DNA of 57,881 bases from Clostridium ihumii AP5 (lineage in GTDB: Bacteria; Bacillota; Clostridia; Clostridiales; Clostridiaceae). Below are positions 1-9,784 of this stretch, in pieces. Positions within the stretch are counted from its first letter, which is position 1. Each line of letters begins with the position of its first letter. The position numbers and the translations under genes were made by a program. The notes under the pieces are model-generated. The model did no database searches, had not been told where the DNA came from, and worked only from the letters and a program-made list of their open reading frames with translations. The DNA lies in the NCBI RefSeq assembly GCF_000612845.1, contig NZ_CCAT010000047.1, forward strand, positions 1 through 57,881, in the 5' to 3' direction.

Positions 1-230
1 ATATACATTGAATTTTGAATTACATATTTCTAAATTTAGTTCACACGACGTCCTGTCTAGGCAGTCGCTGAACTCGTCCTTGGGTTCAGGTCTTGAAAAT
101 AAAAAACAAATTAATAAGAGTTTCTAAATCAATTTTTAAAGAAATACTAATTTAAATAATTCCTGTTTCTTGATGAAAGAAAAAAGTTTTTCAATTGATA
201 AATTTGTTATTTTGAATTTGGAACCCTATA
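1..230 (+). mobile_element. MITE-like element E1, right part (left end outside window)
   Basis: Positions 1 to about 215 match 36728 to about 36945 almost base for base. The copy ends at 224-230 in CCCTATA, the right terminus shared by the other TATAGGG-ended elements in this window. It encodes no protein. Positions 40-97 are much richer in GC than their surroundings and hold a hairpin (68-89; 8-bp stem, 6-nt loop). In the second copy of this element the same stem has a C-G pair where this one has T-G, so pairing is kept. The left end cannot be seen. Confidence 0.7.
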
Positions 231-425
231 GACTTAAATTTTGAAAATATAAATGCGAGATAACCTTATATAATTTCTTGAATAAATAGAAAATAGAACT
301 GCTCAAAAATCAACAAAGATTTAATTGTGAATATACTATATTGTGATATTTTTAAAAAATAGCTCATAGAGAAAAGTTTTATTTATATAGATTTTAATAA
401 AATTTTATTGAGGAGGGGAACTTTT
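231..425. promoter_or_regulatory. AT-rich leader of the DUF11/SPOCS gene, weak sigma-K-like site
   Basis: This is noncoding, very AT-rich sequence between element E1 and the start codon at 426. AC at 313-314, 17 nt, then TATACTATA at 332-340 resembles the sigma-K pattern (AC, then CATANNNTA) with one mismatch in the -10. Similar arrangements occur before the genes at 21880 and 26984. In DNA this AT-rich such a match can arise by chance. AGGAGG at 411-416 is the ribosome binding site. Confidence 0.3.
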
Positions 426-3400
426 ATGGCATCATTAGTTTATGCAAATCCTGGTGGAAATTCACCGAGTGCAGGTGGTATTGGATGGGTTAATTTTGGA
501 AATTTTACTATAAATCCAGGTGAAACAATAACTGATATAACTGCCACATTATTAGATGGTTCAACAGTTAAGTTTGATTTAACCAATACTGCAATTGCAT
601 TAGGGGGAAGATCATTTGTAGCAACACCATCACCAACATCAGGAGGAGCAGCTTTTGGAAATACAGGGTATACAGGGATTAATGGAAATGTAGTTTTATA
701 TGAGCCAAATGGTAATTTTAATAATAGAGTAACTGAGTTAAGGATTTTTAATATAAAAGTTTTGGATAAAGAAGGAATGAACATTCCCAATTACTCTGTT
801 ATTTTAGCTGATGGAGAAACTACAAATTTGGAAGAAGGTATTATATATACTACTAATCAAGGTGTTTGGGATTTATTAATAAATATGCCACCAGTAGGTG
901 GAGGTATAGCAACTACACCAGCAATTAGTGGAATTGGAACAAATATATTTAAAGAAGAAGGTACAAGTGGGTATATTGTTTCAGCACCTGTCATTGTAAC
1001 AAAAAATGCAACTGATATTAATGTAAGAGTTATAAGTTCATCTATTGGAGGAGGCGGAAGACAAGGAATTGCAATTGGTTTTGCTATAAATAAAATAGAA
1101 GTGTTAAAAAATATTACATCAAGAAGAAGTCCATTAGATCAATTTACTTTAAGTATAAATGGAATACCAAATAATAAAGTAACCACAACAGGAAATTCAA
1201 ATGGAATACAAATAGAGACAGCAAATGTATTTGGTAAAGTTAATAATACTTATACAATAGATGAGTCAATGAGTTTAGAAAGTGAAAATTCATTAACAGA
1301 TTATAATCAAACAATATCTGTTATCAATTTATCTAATGGTGGACAAATACCTCCAATAACACAGTTACCAGAATCAGTAACATTACAACTTGGTGATATA
1401 ATAAAATATACAATAACTAACACACCTAAAAAAGCTGATTTAAGAATAATAAAAACGGCAAATCCTAATCCTGTAGTTGCAGGAAATAATATTAATTATA
1501 CAATAGTTATAACTAATCAAGGCCCGGATAATGCTCAAAATGTAATATTGAGTGATACAATTCCATCCTGTATATTAAATCCAGAGTATTCAATTGATGG
1601 AGTATTACCATGGAAACCATGGCCTCAAAATGGAATAACATTAGGAATATTAATTTATGGAGCAAAAGATATAAATGTACAAATAAGGGGGACTGTAAAT
1701 AAATCTTGTATAGAAAATATAATTAATACAGCAAAGATAGCCTCAACAACACCAGATCCAAATCCTGATAATAATACTTCCACAACAACCACAAAAGTAA
1801 ACACATTAGCAGATATAATTGTGAAGAAAACAGGTAATCCTAATCCAGTAATTGCAGGGGACTTATTAACGTATAATATAGAAATAATGAATTTAGGACC
1901 ATCAAATGCACAGGAAGTAATATTAGAAGATATAGTTCCACAATGTATATTAAATCCAGAATATTTAATTAATGGAATATTACCATGGAAGCCATGGCTT
2001 CAAAATAAAATTAATTTAGGGAATATAGAAGCAGAAGCACCTGAAATAAATGTACAAATAAGAGGAAATGTAAACTCATCATGTATAGAAAATATAGAAA
2101 ATACAGCTACTGCTAAATCAACAACACCAGATCCTAGTCCAGATAATAATACATCAAAATCAACAACTGTAGTAGATACTTTGGCTGATATAACTGTTAA
2201 AAAGACAGCAAGCCCTAGTCCGATAGTATCAGGAGAAATGTTGACCTACACTATAGTTATATCAAATTTAGGTCCATCATACTCACAAGGTGTTAAACTT
2301 AAAGATGCTGTAATACTAGAAAATCCTGAATATATGTTAGAGGGTTCATTAAATTGGTTACCATGGAAAGGAAGTTTAAATTTAGGAACATTACAAGATA
2401 ATGAATCTAAGGTAGTTTTAATAAGAGGTATAGTGCCTAAGGATGTAACTGGAATTTTACAAAATACAGCTACAGTAAGCAGCACAACAAAAGATCCAAA
2501 TCAAAATAATAATACTGATACAATTGGAACACCTATAAATTCTTTAGCGGATATAAGTATTAAAAAAACAGTAAATAATAGTTTTGTAAATAGAGGAAAT
2601 ACAGTAGTTTATACCTTAGTTATTAACAATAGTGGACCATCAAATGCACAAGATGTAATTATAGAGGATGTAGTACCAGAAGAAATATCCAATGTTGAAT
2701 TTTCTACGAATGGAGGAACTGATTGGAGCGTATGGATAAGTCCTTATAATATAGGAACGTTAATAGTAAATGAATCAAAAACCATTCTTATTAGAGGAAC
2801 TATAACTAATTCTGCATTAGGTATAGTTACAAATACAGCTAAGGTAAGTAGTACAACAAAGGATCCTAATCCAAATAATAACACTTCATCAGTTGATATA
2901 AAGGTTGTATATGCAGATTTAGTATCATCAGGGAATTTAGTTAAATCTGTAGATAAACAATATGCAGATATAGGAGAAGAAATAACTTACACAATTAATG
3001 TTAATAATACAGGTAATACAATTGCTAACAATGTTGTAATATCAGACGCTATTCCTAATGGAACAATTTATATTGAGGGAAGTTTAGTATCAAATGTTCC
3101 TATAACTGGAAGTCCATCTAGTGGAATTAATATTACAAATGGAATTTTGCCTAATCAAAAAATAATTTTGAGTTACTCAGTGAAAGTAGATAAAATTCCA
3201 GTGCCAAACCCAATCCCAAATACTGCATATATAAAATATACCTACACAGTTAATCCATCTAACCCTAATTCAGTAAGTGGAAGTGGCTATACAAACACTG
3301 TATATACAAAGGTTAACCATGGTGAAATATTGCCACAAAATGCAGAAAAGTCATCAGATAAAATAGTTACAACACCAGGAGATATAATAACTTATACTAT

Positions 3401-5711
3401 AAATTTGAAAAACACAGGAAATGTAAGTGTTATTAATACAATTGTAAATGATATTGTTCCAGAAGGAACAGAATTTATATCAGGTACAGTTACTATCAAT
3501 GGTGAATTAGAACCTTTGCAAAATCCAAATTTAGGAATAAATGTTGGTAGCATTGCGCCAGGTGAAACTATTACTACAACTTTTAAAGTGAAGGTATTGC
3601 AAAGTGCTCCAAGTGTTTTAACAAATGATGCAGAGATAAATTATGAGTATAGAGTTAATGATAATCTTCCACCAATTAAAAGTAAAATTGTCACAAATAA
3701 AGTTAATATACCTGTAATAAAAGCAAAGTTAACTTTAGTTAAATCATCTGATAAAGTTAAAGCTTTAGTTGGAAATACCATAAGGTATTCAATAAAGGCA
3801 ATTAATGCTGGAGAAGTTTTATTACAAAATGTCATAGTTAGTGATGAATTATCATCAAATTTAAATTATGAAGGAAAGTTAACTATAAATAATATACCTT
3901 CAAATCAAAGTATATTAACTGGAGTTAATATTGGTAATTTAGAAATTGGAGAAGAAAAAATAATATCATTTGATACAAAAGTAACATCTATTCCTAAAAG
4001 TGGGGTTATAACTAATATTTCAATTTCAAAGTTTAATTATATAGTATCTAAAAATAATTTTAATGGAAATTCAACTAGTAATGAAAATAAAATTAATGTA
4101 TATAATCCTAATTTTACAATAAGCAAAATTTCAAATAAAAGCTCAGTTAAGGTTGGAGAAATATTTGTATATACCATTGAGATTAAAAACACAGGAAATA
4201 TAGAAATAAATAATTTTATTATTAAAGATGACTTACCATTAGAATTTCAAGTTTTAAGCATAAAGTTAAATGGAGTGGTTATTACTGGAGATTTAAAAAC
4301 AGGAATTGATATTGGAAATATAAGTATAGGTGAAAATAAAACTGTTGAAATAGAAGTTAAAGTAATTTCTGATTTAAATGAAATATTTAAAAATATTATA
4401 GTAGGAACAGCTAAGGTAACTGTAAACTCTGAAACAGATCCCAATAAAATAAATAAGATAGCTACTGATAATACTGGTGTTCAAGTTTTTAATCCACAGT
4501 TAACTTTAATTAAGAGTGTAGACAAAAAGTATGTTGTAGTAGGAGATATAGTCACATATACGTTATTTGCTGAAAATACAGGAGATATAACTTTAGGCGA
4601 TGTAGATGTTAATCCAATTACTATTTCAGATATATTGAGTTCAAGCTTAGAGTTTATATATGGAACAGTAACTGTAAATGGAGTTGAAGATTTACAATCA
4701 GGTATTATATCAGGTATAGATATAGGAGTATTAAAACCAGGTGAAAGTGTTACAATAACTTTTAAAGCAAAGGTTATATCTAATGAAATAGTACCAATAA
4801 CTAATATATCAAAAGCAAAATATGGATTTAAGTTACCAGGCGAAAATTCAGAAACAGGTATATCATCTAGTAATCAAGTTGAAATATATCCGGAAATAGC
4901 CAATATAGATATTGAAAAAACTGCAGATGAAAAATTTGTAGTTCTAAAAGATAATATAACTTATACATTAATATTAAAGAATACAGGAACTTTAGATGCT
5001 TACAATGTAATATTTAAAGATGATTTACCATTTGAAGTTGAAGTAATAGAAGGTAGTTTTTCTATAGATGGAAAAGTTATTAATAATATTAATATTAGAG
5101 AAGGAGTTAATATAGGGGATATAAAAAAAGGTGATGAAGTTATAATTAAGTATACTGTAAAAGTAATTAAATCTAATTGCAAACAACAAATAATTAACAA
5201 AGCTAGTGTTAAATTTAATTATATATTAAAAGAAAATATTAATAAATTAGAAAAGAGCATAAGTAAAAGCTCAAGTACAATAGTAGATGTTGGAATATCA
5301 AATTTTAAACAATTTAGTGTAGAAAAAGTAATTCAAATACCATTACAAAAGCCAGATATAGAGGGAATATTAAATGTTAAGGGTGAAATAGAGATAATAA
5401 ATAAGTATGTAGTAGAAACTTCTAATGGTGAATCTAATGAAGGTCAGAAATTAGGAGGTTATAAGTTGATTGTTCATGGAGTATTAACTGAAGTAGTTGA
5501 ATATACTGCATTATGTAAAAGTCAATCTGTTCATTCAGCTCATTATAATATACCATTTTCAACATTTATAGTATTATCTAATTATGCCGAGGATAACAAT
5601 GTAAAAATTGAAGGATTTATAGAAGATATATATTTTAATAAATTAGATAATAGGAATGTATTTATAAATAATACTGTTTTAATAAAATCATGTTTAGGTT
5701 GTTGTAAATAA
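426..5711 (+). CDS. DUF11-repeat protein with C-terminal SPOCS domain (putative spore surface protein)
   Basis: The start is ATG 426, 9 nt after AGGAGG; an in-frame TTG at 408 lies upstream of that site and is unlikely. The 1761-residue product begins with about 330 residues of unrecognised Gly/Thr/Asn-rich sequence. Ten DUF11-type beta-sandwich repeats follow, starting near residues 335, 461, 587, 708, 833, 967, 1099, 1227, 1356 and 1491. The first four have a GPSNAQ-like motif (the first three also carry an LNPEY-like or NPEY motif and W.PW); the last six have the NTGN type. Residues from about 1625 to the end form a SPOCS (DUF3794) domain, with IPFSTFIVL and a Cys-rich tail (CLGCC). SPOCS domains occur in spore coat and exosporium proteins. 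There is no signal peptide, LPXTG or transmembrane segment, which fits synthesis in the mother cell. Spore location is inferred. Confidence 0.8.
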   Translation: MASLVYANPGGNSPSAGGIGWVNFGNFTINPGETITDITATLLDGSTVKFDLTNTAIALGGRSFVATPSPTSGGAAFGNTGYTGINGNVVLYEPNGNFNNRVTELRIFNIKVLDKEGMNIPNYSVILADGETTNLEEGIIYTTNQGVWDLLINMPPVGGGIATTPAISGIGTNIFKEEGTSGYIVSAPVIVTKNATDINVRVISSSIGGGGRQGIAIGFAINKIEVLKNITSRRSPLDQFTLSINGIPNNKVTTTGNSNGIQIETANVFGKVNNTYTIDESMSLESENSLTDYNQTISVINLSNGGQIPPITQLPESVTLQLGDIIKYTITNTPKKADLRIIKTANPNPVVAGNNINYTIVITNQGPDNAQNVILSDTIPSCILNPEYSIDGVLPWKPWPQNGITLGILIYGAKDINVQIRGTVNKSCIENIINTAKIASTTPDPNPDNNTSTTTTKVNTLADIIVKKTGNPNPVIAGDLLTYNIEIMNLGPSNAQEVILEDIVPQCILNPEYLINGILPWKPWLQNKINLGNIEAEAPEINVQIRGNVNSSCIENIENTATAKSTTPDPSPDNNTSKSTTVVDTLADITVKKTASPSPIVSGEMLTYTIVISNLGPSYSQGVKLKDAVILENPEYMLEGSLNWLPWKGSLNLGTLQDNESKVVLIRGIVPKDVTGILQNTATVSSTTKDPNQNNNTDTIGTPINSLADISIKKTVNNSFVNRGNTVVYTLVINNSGPSNAQDVIIEDVVPEEISNVEFSTNGGTDWSVWISPYNIGTLIVNESKTILIRGTITNSALGIVTNTAKVSSTTKDPNPNNNTSSVDIKVVYADLVSSGNLVKSVDKQYADIGEEITYTINVNNTGNTIANNVVISDAIPNGTIYIEGSLVSNVPITGSPSSGINITNGILPNQKIILSYSVKVDKIPVPNPIPNTAYIKYTYTVNPSNPNSVSGSGYTNTVYTKVNHGEILPQNAEKSSDKIVTTPGDIITYTINLKNTGNVSVINTIVNDIVPEGTEFISGTVTINGELEPLQNPNLGINVGSIAPGETITTTFKVKVLQSAPSVLTNDAEINYEYRVNDNLPPIKSKIVTNKVNIPVIKAKLTLVKSSDKVKALVGNTIRYSIKAINAGEVLLQNVIVSDELSSNLNYEGKLTINNIPSNQSILTGVNIGNLEIGEEKIISFDTKVTSIPKSGVITNISISKFNYIVSKNNFNGNSTSNENKINVYNPNFTISKISNKSSVKVGEIFVYTIEIKNTGNIEINNFIIKDDLPLEFQVLSIKLNGVVITGDLKTGIDIGNISIGENKTVEIEVKVISDLNEIFKNIIVGTAKVTVNSETDPNKINKIATDNTGVQVFNPQLTLIKSVDKKYVVVGDIVTYTLFAENTGDITLGDVDVNPITISDILSSSLEFIYGTVTVNGVEDLQSGIISGIDIGVLKPGESVTITFKAKVISNEIVPITNISKAKYGFKLPGENSETGISSSNQVEIYPEIANIDIEKTADEKFVVLKDNITYTLILKNTGTLDAYNVIFKDDLPFEVEVIEGSFSIDGKVINNINIREGVNIGDIKKGDEVIIKYTVKVIKSNCKQQIINKASVKFNYILKENINKLEKSISKSSSTIVDVGISNFKQFSVEKVIQIPLQKPDIEGILNVKGEIEIINKYVVETSNGESNEGQKLGGYKLIVHGVLTEVVEYTALCKSQSVHSAHYNIPFSTFIVLSNYAEDNNVKIEGFIEDIYFNKLDNRNVFINNTVLIKSCLGCCK

Positions 5712-5716
5712 AATAG

Positions 5717-5744
5717 AAAAGTGAGTAGTATACTCACTTTTTTA
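5717..5744. terminator. Intrinsic terminator, probably bidirectional
   Basis: An 11-bp perfect stem with a 3-nt loop is followed by a T run. It lies between convergent genes, the SPOCS/DUF11 gene (+) and greA-like gene (-), and the A run on its left side makes it usable from both directions. Confidence 0.85.
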
Positions 5745-5799
5745 TTTGAAAATATTATGATTATAGACTAATTGTTTATAAATTATAATATAAATAACT

Positions 5800-6267
5800 T
5801 TAAAGTATTTCTAATATTTCTATTGAATAATTTTCTCCAGGAGCATTAACTTCAACTATATCTCCAGCTTTTTTACCAGATAAAGCTTTACCTAAATCAG
5901 ATTCTATGCTTATACACATATCTTCAGGAGATGCATCTAGTGTAGTTACAAGTGTTATAATATCTTCATCCTCAGTATCAACAAATTTAATTTTAGCTTT
6001 ACCATTAACACCTAATACTGATTTATCTATGTTATCGCCATCTATTACAGTTGCTGTAGATATCATAGTTAATAAATATTGAATTCTATTATCATTTTCT
6101 CTATAGTTTGCACAAGCTTCTTTATATTCAGCATTCTCAGATCTATCTCCATGTGCAGCAGCTACTAGTTTCTCTTTAGCAATTTCAGCTCTTTTTACAG
6201 TCATTCTATAATCTAATTCTTCTCTTAATTTTTTTATGTTTTCTTCTGTCAGTTGATGATTCTTCAT
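5800..6267 (-). CDS. greA: GreA/GreB-family transcription elongation factor
   Basis: The 155-residue product has the GreA layout. An N-terminal coiled coil (residues about 5-75, with the GDRSENAEYKEA segment typical of the family) is followed by a C-terminal FKBP-like domain (about 85-155). Gre factors enter the RNA polymerase secondary channel and stimulate cleavage of backtracked transcripts. The acidic loop tip is not the textbook DLSEN form; GDRSENAEY is the equivalent region. The start at 6267 is preferred to an in-frame ATG at 6285 because GGGAGG lies between the two. The gene stands alone, convergent with the gene to its left. It may be an extra Gre paralog rather than the main housekeeping copy, which cannot be decided here. 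Confidence 0.85.
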   Translation of the reverse strand: MKNHQLTEENIKKLREELDYRMTVKRAEIAKEKLVAAAHGDRSENAEYKEACANYRENDNRIQYLLTMISTATVIDGDNIDKSVLGVNGKAKIKFVDTEDEDIITLVTTLDASPEDMCISIESDLGKALSGKKAGDIVEVNAPGENYSIEILEIL

Positions 6268-6357
6268 AAAAAATAAACCTCCCACAAAATATATTATGTC
6301 ATAGGGCTTTAAACTAATCTTACAATTTAATTTGTTTCAAAAATTAACACCCTTAAA

Positions 6358-6516
6358 TATAGGGAAACAAGCTCGAATTCAAAACTATTTTTTAAGCTGA
6401 AAATATATTGCTTTCAAAAGAAATACTTACTATAAAATGATTCCGAGCTAGTCTCACTCTTAAGGGTATCCAAGTTTTGAAACTAATAATTATGAAGATG
6501 AACTTGGAACCCTATA
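6358..6516 (-). mobile_element. MITE-like element E2 (159 bp)
   Basis: A 159-bp unit runs from TATAGGG (6358) to CCCTATA (6516). Its reverse complement matches 15800-15958 over the whole length, also 159 bp, with roughly a dozen differences by eye. The imperfect terminal inverted repeats read TATAGGG..CAAG.TC on both sides. It contains no ORF of note. The termini begin and end in TA, consistent with a TA target duplication as in the IS630/Tc1-mariner group. No transposase is present. Confidence 0.8.
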
Positions 6517-6984
6517 TAGGGTTCCAAGTTCGAAGTTTAAATAACATCTTTATCAAGTGATATTATTAAGCTTACAGTTTATTCTATTATCATGTTGGAA
6601 ACCAATTAAAAAGTAAGAGTGAAAAGTGATGGTGAATATCCCGGGGATTGAAATCCCCACTACAATGTTTTATTTGTACTTCAAATAAAATCAGTATAAT
6701 ATTTATCCATAAAAAGTTCATTTTGGAGAATAAATTCCCCATCATAATATTCTTACTAATCACAGTTTCAATAGTAACTATCCCTATTACTTTGGATATT
6801 TTATAAAATTCAGTTTTTATATTGTGTTTAAATAATTTGCTTTGCAAATTTAATAAAAAATCATTTTTAAAAATTGAATCTCCAATTTTTACATTCACTT
6901 TCAACTTTCAATTTTCCATTTTAAATTAATTAGAATTCCCAAATGAAACAAAAATAATTTTATTTTTCAGCTTGTAACCCTATA
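6515..6984 (-). mobile_element. MITE-like element E3 (about 470 bp), abutting E2
   Basis: It starts at TATAGGG 6515, sharing TA with the end of E2, so the junction is a palindrome of two termini. It ends at CCCTATA 6984. Read on the - strand, its left end (TATAGGGTTACAAGCTG) matches the left end of E5 at 36455, and its right end matches those of E1 and E5. Much of the middle (about 6590-6780) matches 37015-37160 in opposite orientation. A 104-codon - strand ORF inside it is not conserved: the second copy has a one-base deletion and stops. Confidence 0.7.
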
Positions 6985-7155
6985 ATATTATATAATATAT
7001 AGAAAAAAATAAAACCTCTATTGTAAAAGTTATAGCTATAAAGTTAAGTTTCCTATAGTTGAGAAATTGTAATAATAAATATTGTAAAGTAATTAATAAT
7101 ATATATATAATTATAAATAGACTTATTACTTACAAACTAAAGATAAGGGGTTAAT
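6985..7155. other. AT-rich upstream region of the deaminase gene
   Basis: This gap between element E3 and the deaminase start holds only AT-rich sequence. AAGGGG just before ATG 7156 is the ribosome binding site. No confident promoter was recognised. Confidence 0.4.
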
Positions 7156-8289
7156 ATGACGGGAAAAAATGGCTTATTAAAAGAAAGAAAAAAAGAACGA
7201 ATAAAAATCAGTAATTCAGATGATTTTAAAAATGCATTAAAAACAGAAGGGTACAATATAAATGAATTTGATGAACTAAAGTTTAGAAAGAAAGTTATAG
7301 ATACTTTTAAATTAGATAATAATTCAATGAATATGTTAAATGTATGTATTAATGACACTAAGACTACATATAAGGCAGATGATATTAATGATTTTATAGA
7401 TTATGTAAAAAGAATTACTATATTTCAAAATAATCATAATAAATTATGTGAGAGTATATGTAAAATTAAAAAAATGTATATAGATAGAATTGAATATGAG
7501 AGAGAACCTAGTTTAAAAGAAAGTGTTGAAGAGATTTTAGATGAAATAGAAGAAATAAAAACTAGAGTAGATAAAAAAATAAGTTTAGAAGAAAAGTTTG
7601 AATTAATAAAGTTAGAGAAGGAATTAGATAATGAATATCTTTATGCAAAAGATATAGAATTATTAAAGAGAATGATTTTAGTAGGAAATGATAGTTTAAA
7701 AGAAAATTACAATGATAAAAGTAAAGTAAAAACAATATCATTAGAGATACCTAAAAAAATAGAGTGTGAATATTTTAAAGTTAAAAAAGGAACTGTAGAA
7801 TATCATGAGCATTTAAAAAATAATATACCAAGAGTTAAACGCTTAATAAAAAATATAAATAAATATATGAGAGTAGATGAAAAAGAAAAAGCAACATTTC
7901 ATATAAATCAAAGTGAAGCATTGCAAGATTCTATAAATATAGCAATTGCAACATATGATAATAAGGAATTTAAAGCAATAAGTGGGAAAAATGAAATATC
8001 AAATTATTGTGCAGCACCACCTATGGAAAAGTCAGTTTTTAAAAGTTTAAAGGTAAATAAGTTGGGAAATTTGGGTGTTGGATATGAAAGAGTTAATGAT
8101 AGTGAAAAGAAGATATTGGAAGAAATACATAAGCAAATAGAAAAAAAATTTTTAAAGGATAAAGGAAAACTTATTCTTTACAGCAAGTGGGAACCATGTC
8201 CAAGTTGCTATTTTGTAATTAGTCAGTTTTGTAAAAAACATCCTAATATACAATTACAAGTAAAATATATTAAAAAATATGGTGAATAG
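7156..8289 (+). CDS. Deaminase-fold protein, toxin-like
   Basis: The 377-residue product has a long charged helical N-terminal region (about 1-230, Lys/Glu-rich with probable coiled coil). The C-terminal domain (about 245-377) has hallmarks of a zinc-dependent nucleotide/nucleic-acid deaminase: WEPCPSC at 345-351 gives the PCxxC zinc ligands, and DSE at 315-317 is a plausible partner for the catalytic Glu. Such domains are found in bacterial polymorphic toxins (deaminase families of the BURPS668_1122/OTT_1508 kind; the exact family is uncertain). There is no signal peptide and no obvious secretion domain. No small immunity-like gene lies next to it. A decayed copy of its last 18 or so codons lies at 9953-10010. 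Substrate and toxic role are inference; an intracellular nucleotide deaminase remains possible. Confidence 0.65.
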   Translation: MTGKNGLLKERKKERIKISNSDDFKNALKTEGYNINEFDELKFRKKVIDTFKLDNNSMNMLNVCINDTKTTYKADDINDFIDYVKRITIFQNNHNKLCESICKIKKMYIDRIEYEREPSLKESVEEILDEIEEIKTRVDKKISLEEKFELIKLEKELDNEYLYAKDIELLKRMILVGNDSLKENYNDKSKVKTISLEIPKKIECEYFKVKKGTVEYHEHLKNNIPRVKRLIKNINKYMRVDEKEKATFHINQSEALQDSINIAIATYDNKEFKAISGKNEISNYCAAPPMEKSVFKSLKVNKLGNLGVGYERVNDSEKKILEEIHKQIEKKFLKDKGKLILYSKWEPCPSCYFVISQFCKKHPNIQLQVKYIKKYGE

Positions 8290-8301
8290 AAAAATATAAT
8301 G

Positions 8302-8343
8302 AAAAATCACTTAGGTTTAAGAAAAACCTAGGTGATTTTTTAT
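8302..8343 (+). terminator. Intrinsic terminator of the deaminase gene
   Basis: A long stem (AAAATCACTTAGGTTT and its near-perfect complement) with a short loop is followed by a T run, 13 nt after the stop codon. A near copy lies at 10022-10056 as part of the duplicated segment. Confidence 0.85.
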
Positions 8344-8599
8344 AGAAATTTAAAAATGTGAGAGTATTGCATAGGTATTGATATTAGTTTACTTGTGAGA
8401 CATGCTTCTGGATATGTAGTATAAAGTTTAGTTATTGATAATTTGGATTTAAAGAATGAATTAGTGTGAATAAATAGTTATATATATATAAAGTAAAATG
8501 AAAAAAATTTAACAGGAGTGAATTATTTAATGTTAATAGTAAATGATAAGTTATGTAAATAATTAAACATATTATAATTTTAGTATGGAGGAGTTAAAA
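8344..8599. other. Intergenic stretch with a possible 10-residue leader ORF
   Basis: This AT-rich DNA precedes the peroxidase gene. ATG 8530 to TAA 8562 follows an AGGAG-like site (8514-8518) and could encode ten residues (MLIVNDKLCK). There is no further support that it is translated. No riboswitch fold was recognised. Confidence 0.25.
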
Positions 8600-9130
8600 A
8601 TGATCTATGATTTCAAAGTAAAAGATGTAATGGGAAAAGAAATTTCATTAGAAGATTATAAAGGAAAGGTTCTTTTGATAGTTAATACTGCAACAGGATG
8701 TGGATTTACACCACAATATGAGGGTCTTCAAAAAATATATGATAAATATAAAGATAGAGAATTTGAAATTTTAGATTTTCCATCAAATCAATTCTTTGAG
8801 CAAGCCCCAGGAAGCAATGAAGAAATAGTTAACTTTTGTAAAACAAACTATGGAACAACATTTAAAACTTTTGGAAAAATTGATGTAAATGGAGAAAAGG
8901 CAGTTGAAGTATATAAATATTTAAGAAAAGAAGCACCAAAAGCTTATGAAGATGAAGCATCAAAATCTTTTTATGATAAACTAACATCATTAGGATTTAA
9001 CACAAAAGATGATGATATAAAATGGAATTTTACTAAATTCCTTATAAACAGAAATGGAAAAGTTGTAGAAAGGTTTGCGCCAACAGTAGAACCAGAAAAA
9101 ATAGAAAGTGCAATTGAAAAGTTACTGTAA
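8600..9130 (+). CDS. Glutathione peroxidase family protein (Cys type)
   Basis: The start at ATG 8600 is chosen because GGAGG (8587-8591) sits just upstream; an in-frame ATG at 8585 overlaps that site. The 176-residue product reduces hydroperoxides. In bacteria of this kind it probably uses thioredoxin rather than glutathione. Visible signatures are the peroxidatic Cys34 in TGCGFTPQY, the FPSNQF segment carrying the catalytic Gln (usual family form FPCNQF, so the second Cys position is Ser here), and WNFTKFLI near residue 147. It is cytoplasmic, with no signal peptide. A degraded fragment of the same gene start lies at about 10131-10210, evidence of a past duplication. Confidence 0.9.
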   Translation: MIYDFKVKDVMGKEISLEDYKGKVLLIVNTATGCGFTPQYEGLQKIYDKYKDREFEILDFPSNQFFEQAPGSNEEIVNFCKTNYGTTFKTFGKIDVNGEKAVEVYKYLRKEAPKAYEDEASKSFYDKLTSLGFNTKDDDIKWNFTKFLINRNGKVVERFAPTVEPEKIESAIEKLL

Positions 9131-9225
9131 AAACATATAAAAATTTACAAATTATTTTTATATATTAATTAGGTAAGATGATAATATAATTATATTGTCA
9201 GATAAATTGAAAATGGGGGATGAAA

Positions 9226-9702
9226 ATGGAAAATATTAGATTAATTGAGTTGCCTAAATGTAAAATGGTTTCATCAGGTTGTGATGTGAATTGTGATTTT
9301 TCAGAAACAGGAATTTTGGGTAAATTTGATAAGTGGTGGAGTGCATATGATAAGAATAGAAAAGATAAATTTTTTCCAAGAGACTTTATATGGTATGATT
9401 TTAAAAATGAAGGACTTGTTTGGTATTATGCTATTGAAGAAGAAATAAGTGATTGTGAATATGAAATTATGGATTTTAACGGTGGATTATATGCTGTTGC
9501 AACTTCAATAGACGGAGATGATGAGGACGGTGCAAGAGTTATTAAGAGTATTTCAGAATGGATAGAAAAAAATGAACAAATAGAAGTTGATAACAGTAGA
9601 CCTATTATGGTTCATGTTATAACACCACAATGTGCTATAAAGGCTTTAAATTATCATCAAGCAGATAACTTTGTTCCAATAAAAATGAAAACACCGGAAT
9701 AA
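9226..9702 (+). CDS. GyrI-like / AraC-effector-binding domain protein
   Basis: The 158-residue protein resembles the stand-alone small-molecule-binding domain found in GyrI and at the C-terminus of AraC-type regulators (SOUL-like fold). Typical signs are the opening beta strand IRLIELPKCKMV, the GGLYAVA strand, the DGARVIKSISEWIEK helix and the NSRPIMVH segment. There is no DNA-binding domain. ATG 9226 is preferred over ATG 9220 because GGGGG at 9215-9219 is spaced properly only for 9226. It follows the peroxidase gene by 95 bp and is followed by a degenerate SAM-I riboswitch. The ligand is unknown. Confidence 0.65.
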   Translation: MENIRLIELPKCKMVSSGCDVNCDFSETGILGKFDKWWSAYDKNRKDKFFPRDFIWYDFKNEGLVWYYAIEEEISDCEYEIMDFNGGLYAVATSIDGDDEDGARVIKSISEWIEKNEQIEVDNSRPIMVHVITPQCAIKALNYHQADNFVPIKMKTPE

Positions 9703-9784
9703 ATTTTATTTTTGAAAAAATTAAATATATTTTAAATAATTAAATTAAAAATAAATAGATTGGATTAATAAATTTAATATTGAA

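Noticed and set aside
6590-6904. 104-codon ORF on the - strand inside element E3
   Set aside because: The matching DNA near 37015-37160 has a one-base deletion and early stop, there is no ribosome binding site, and the sequence is part of a repeat element.
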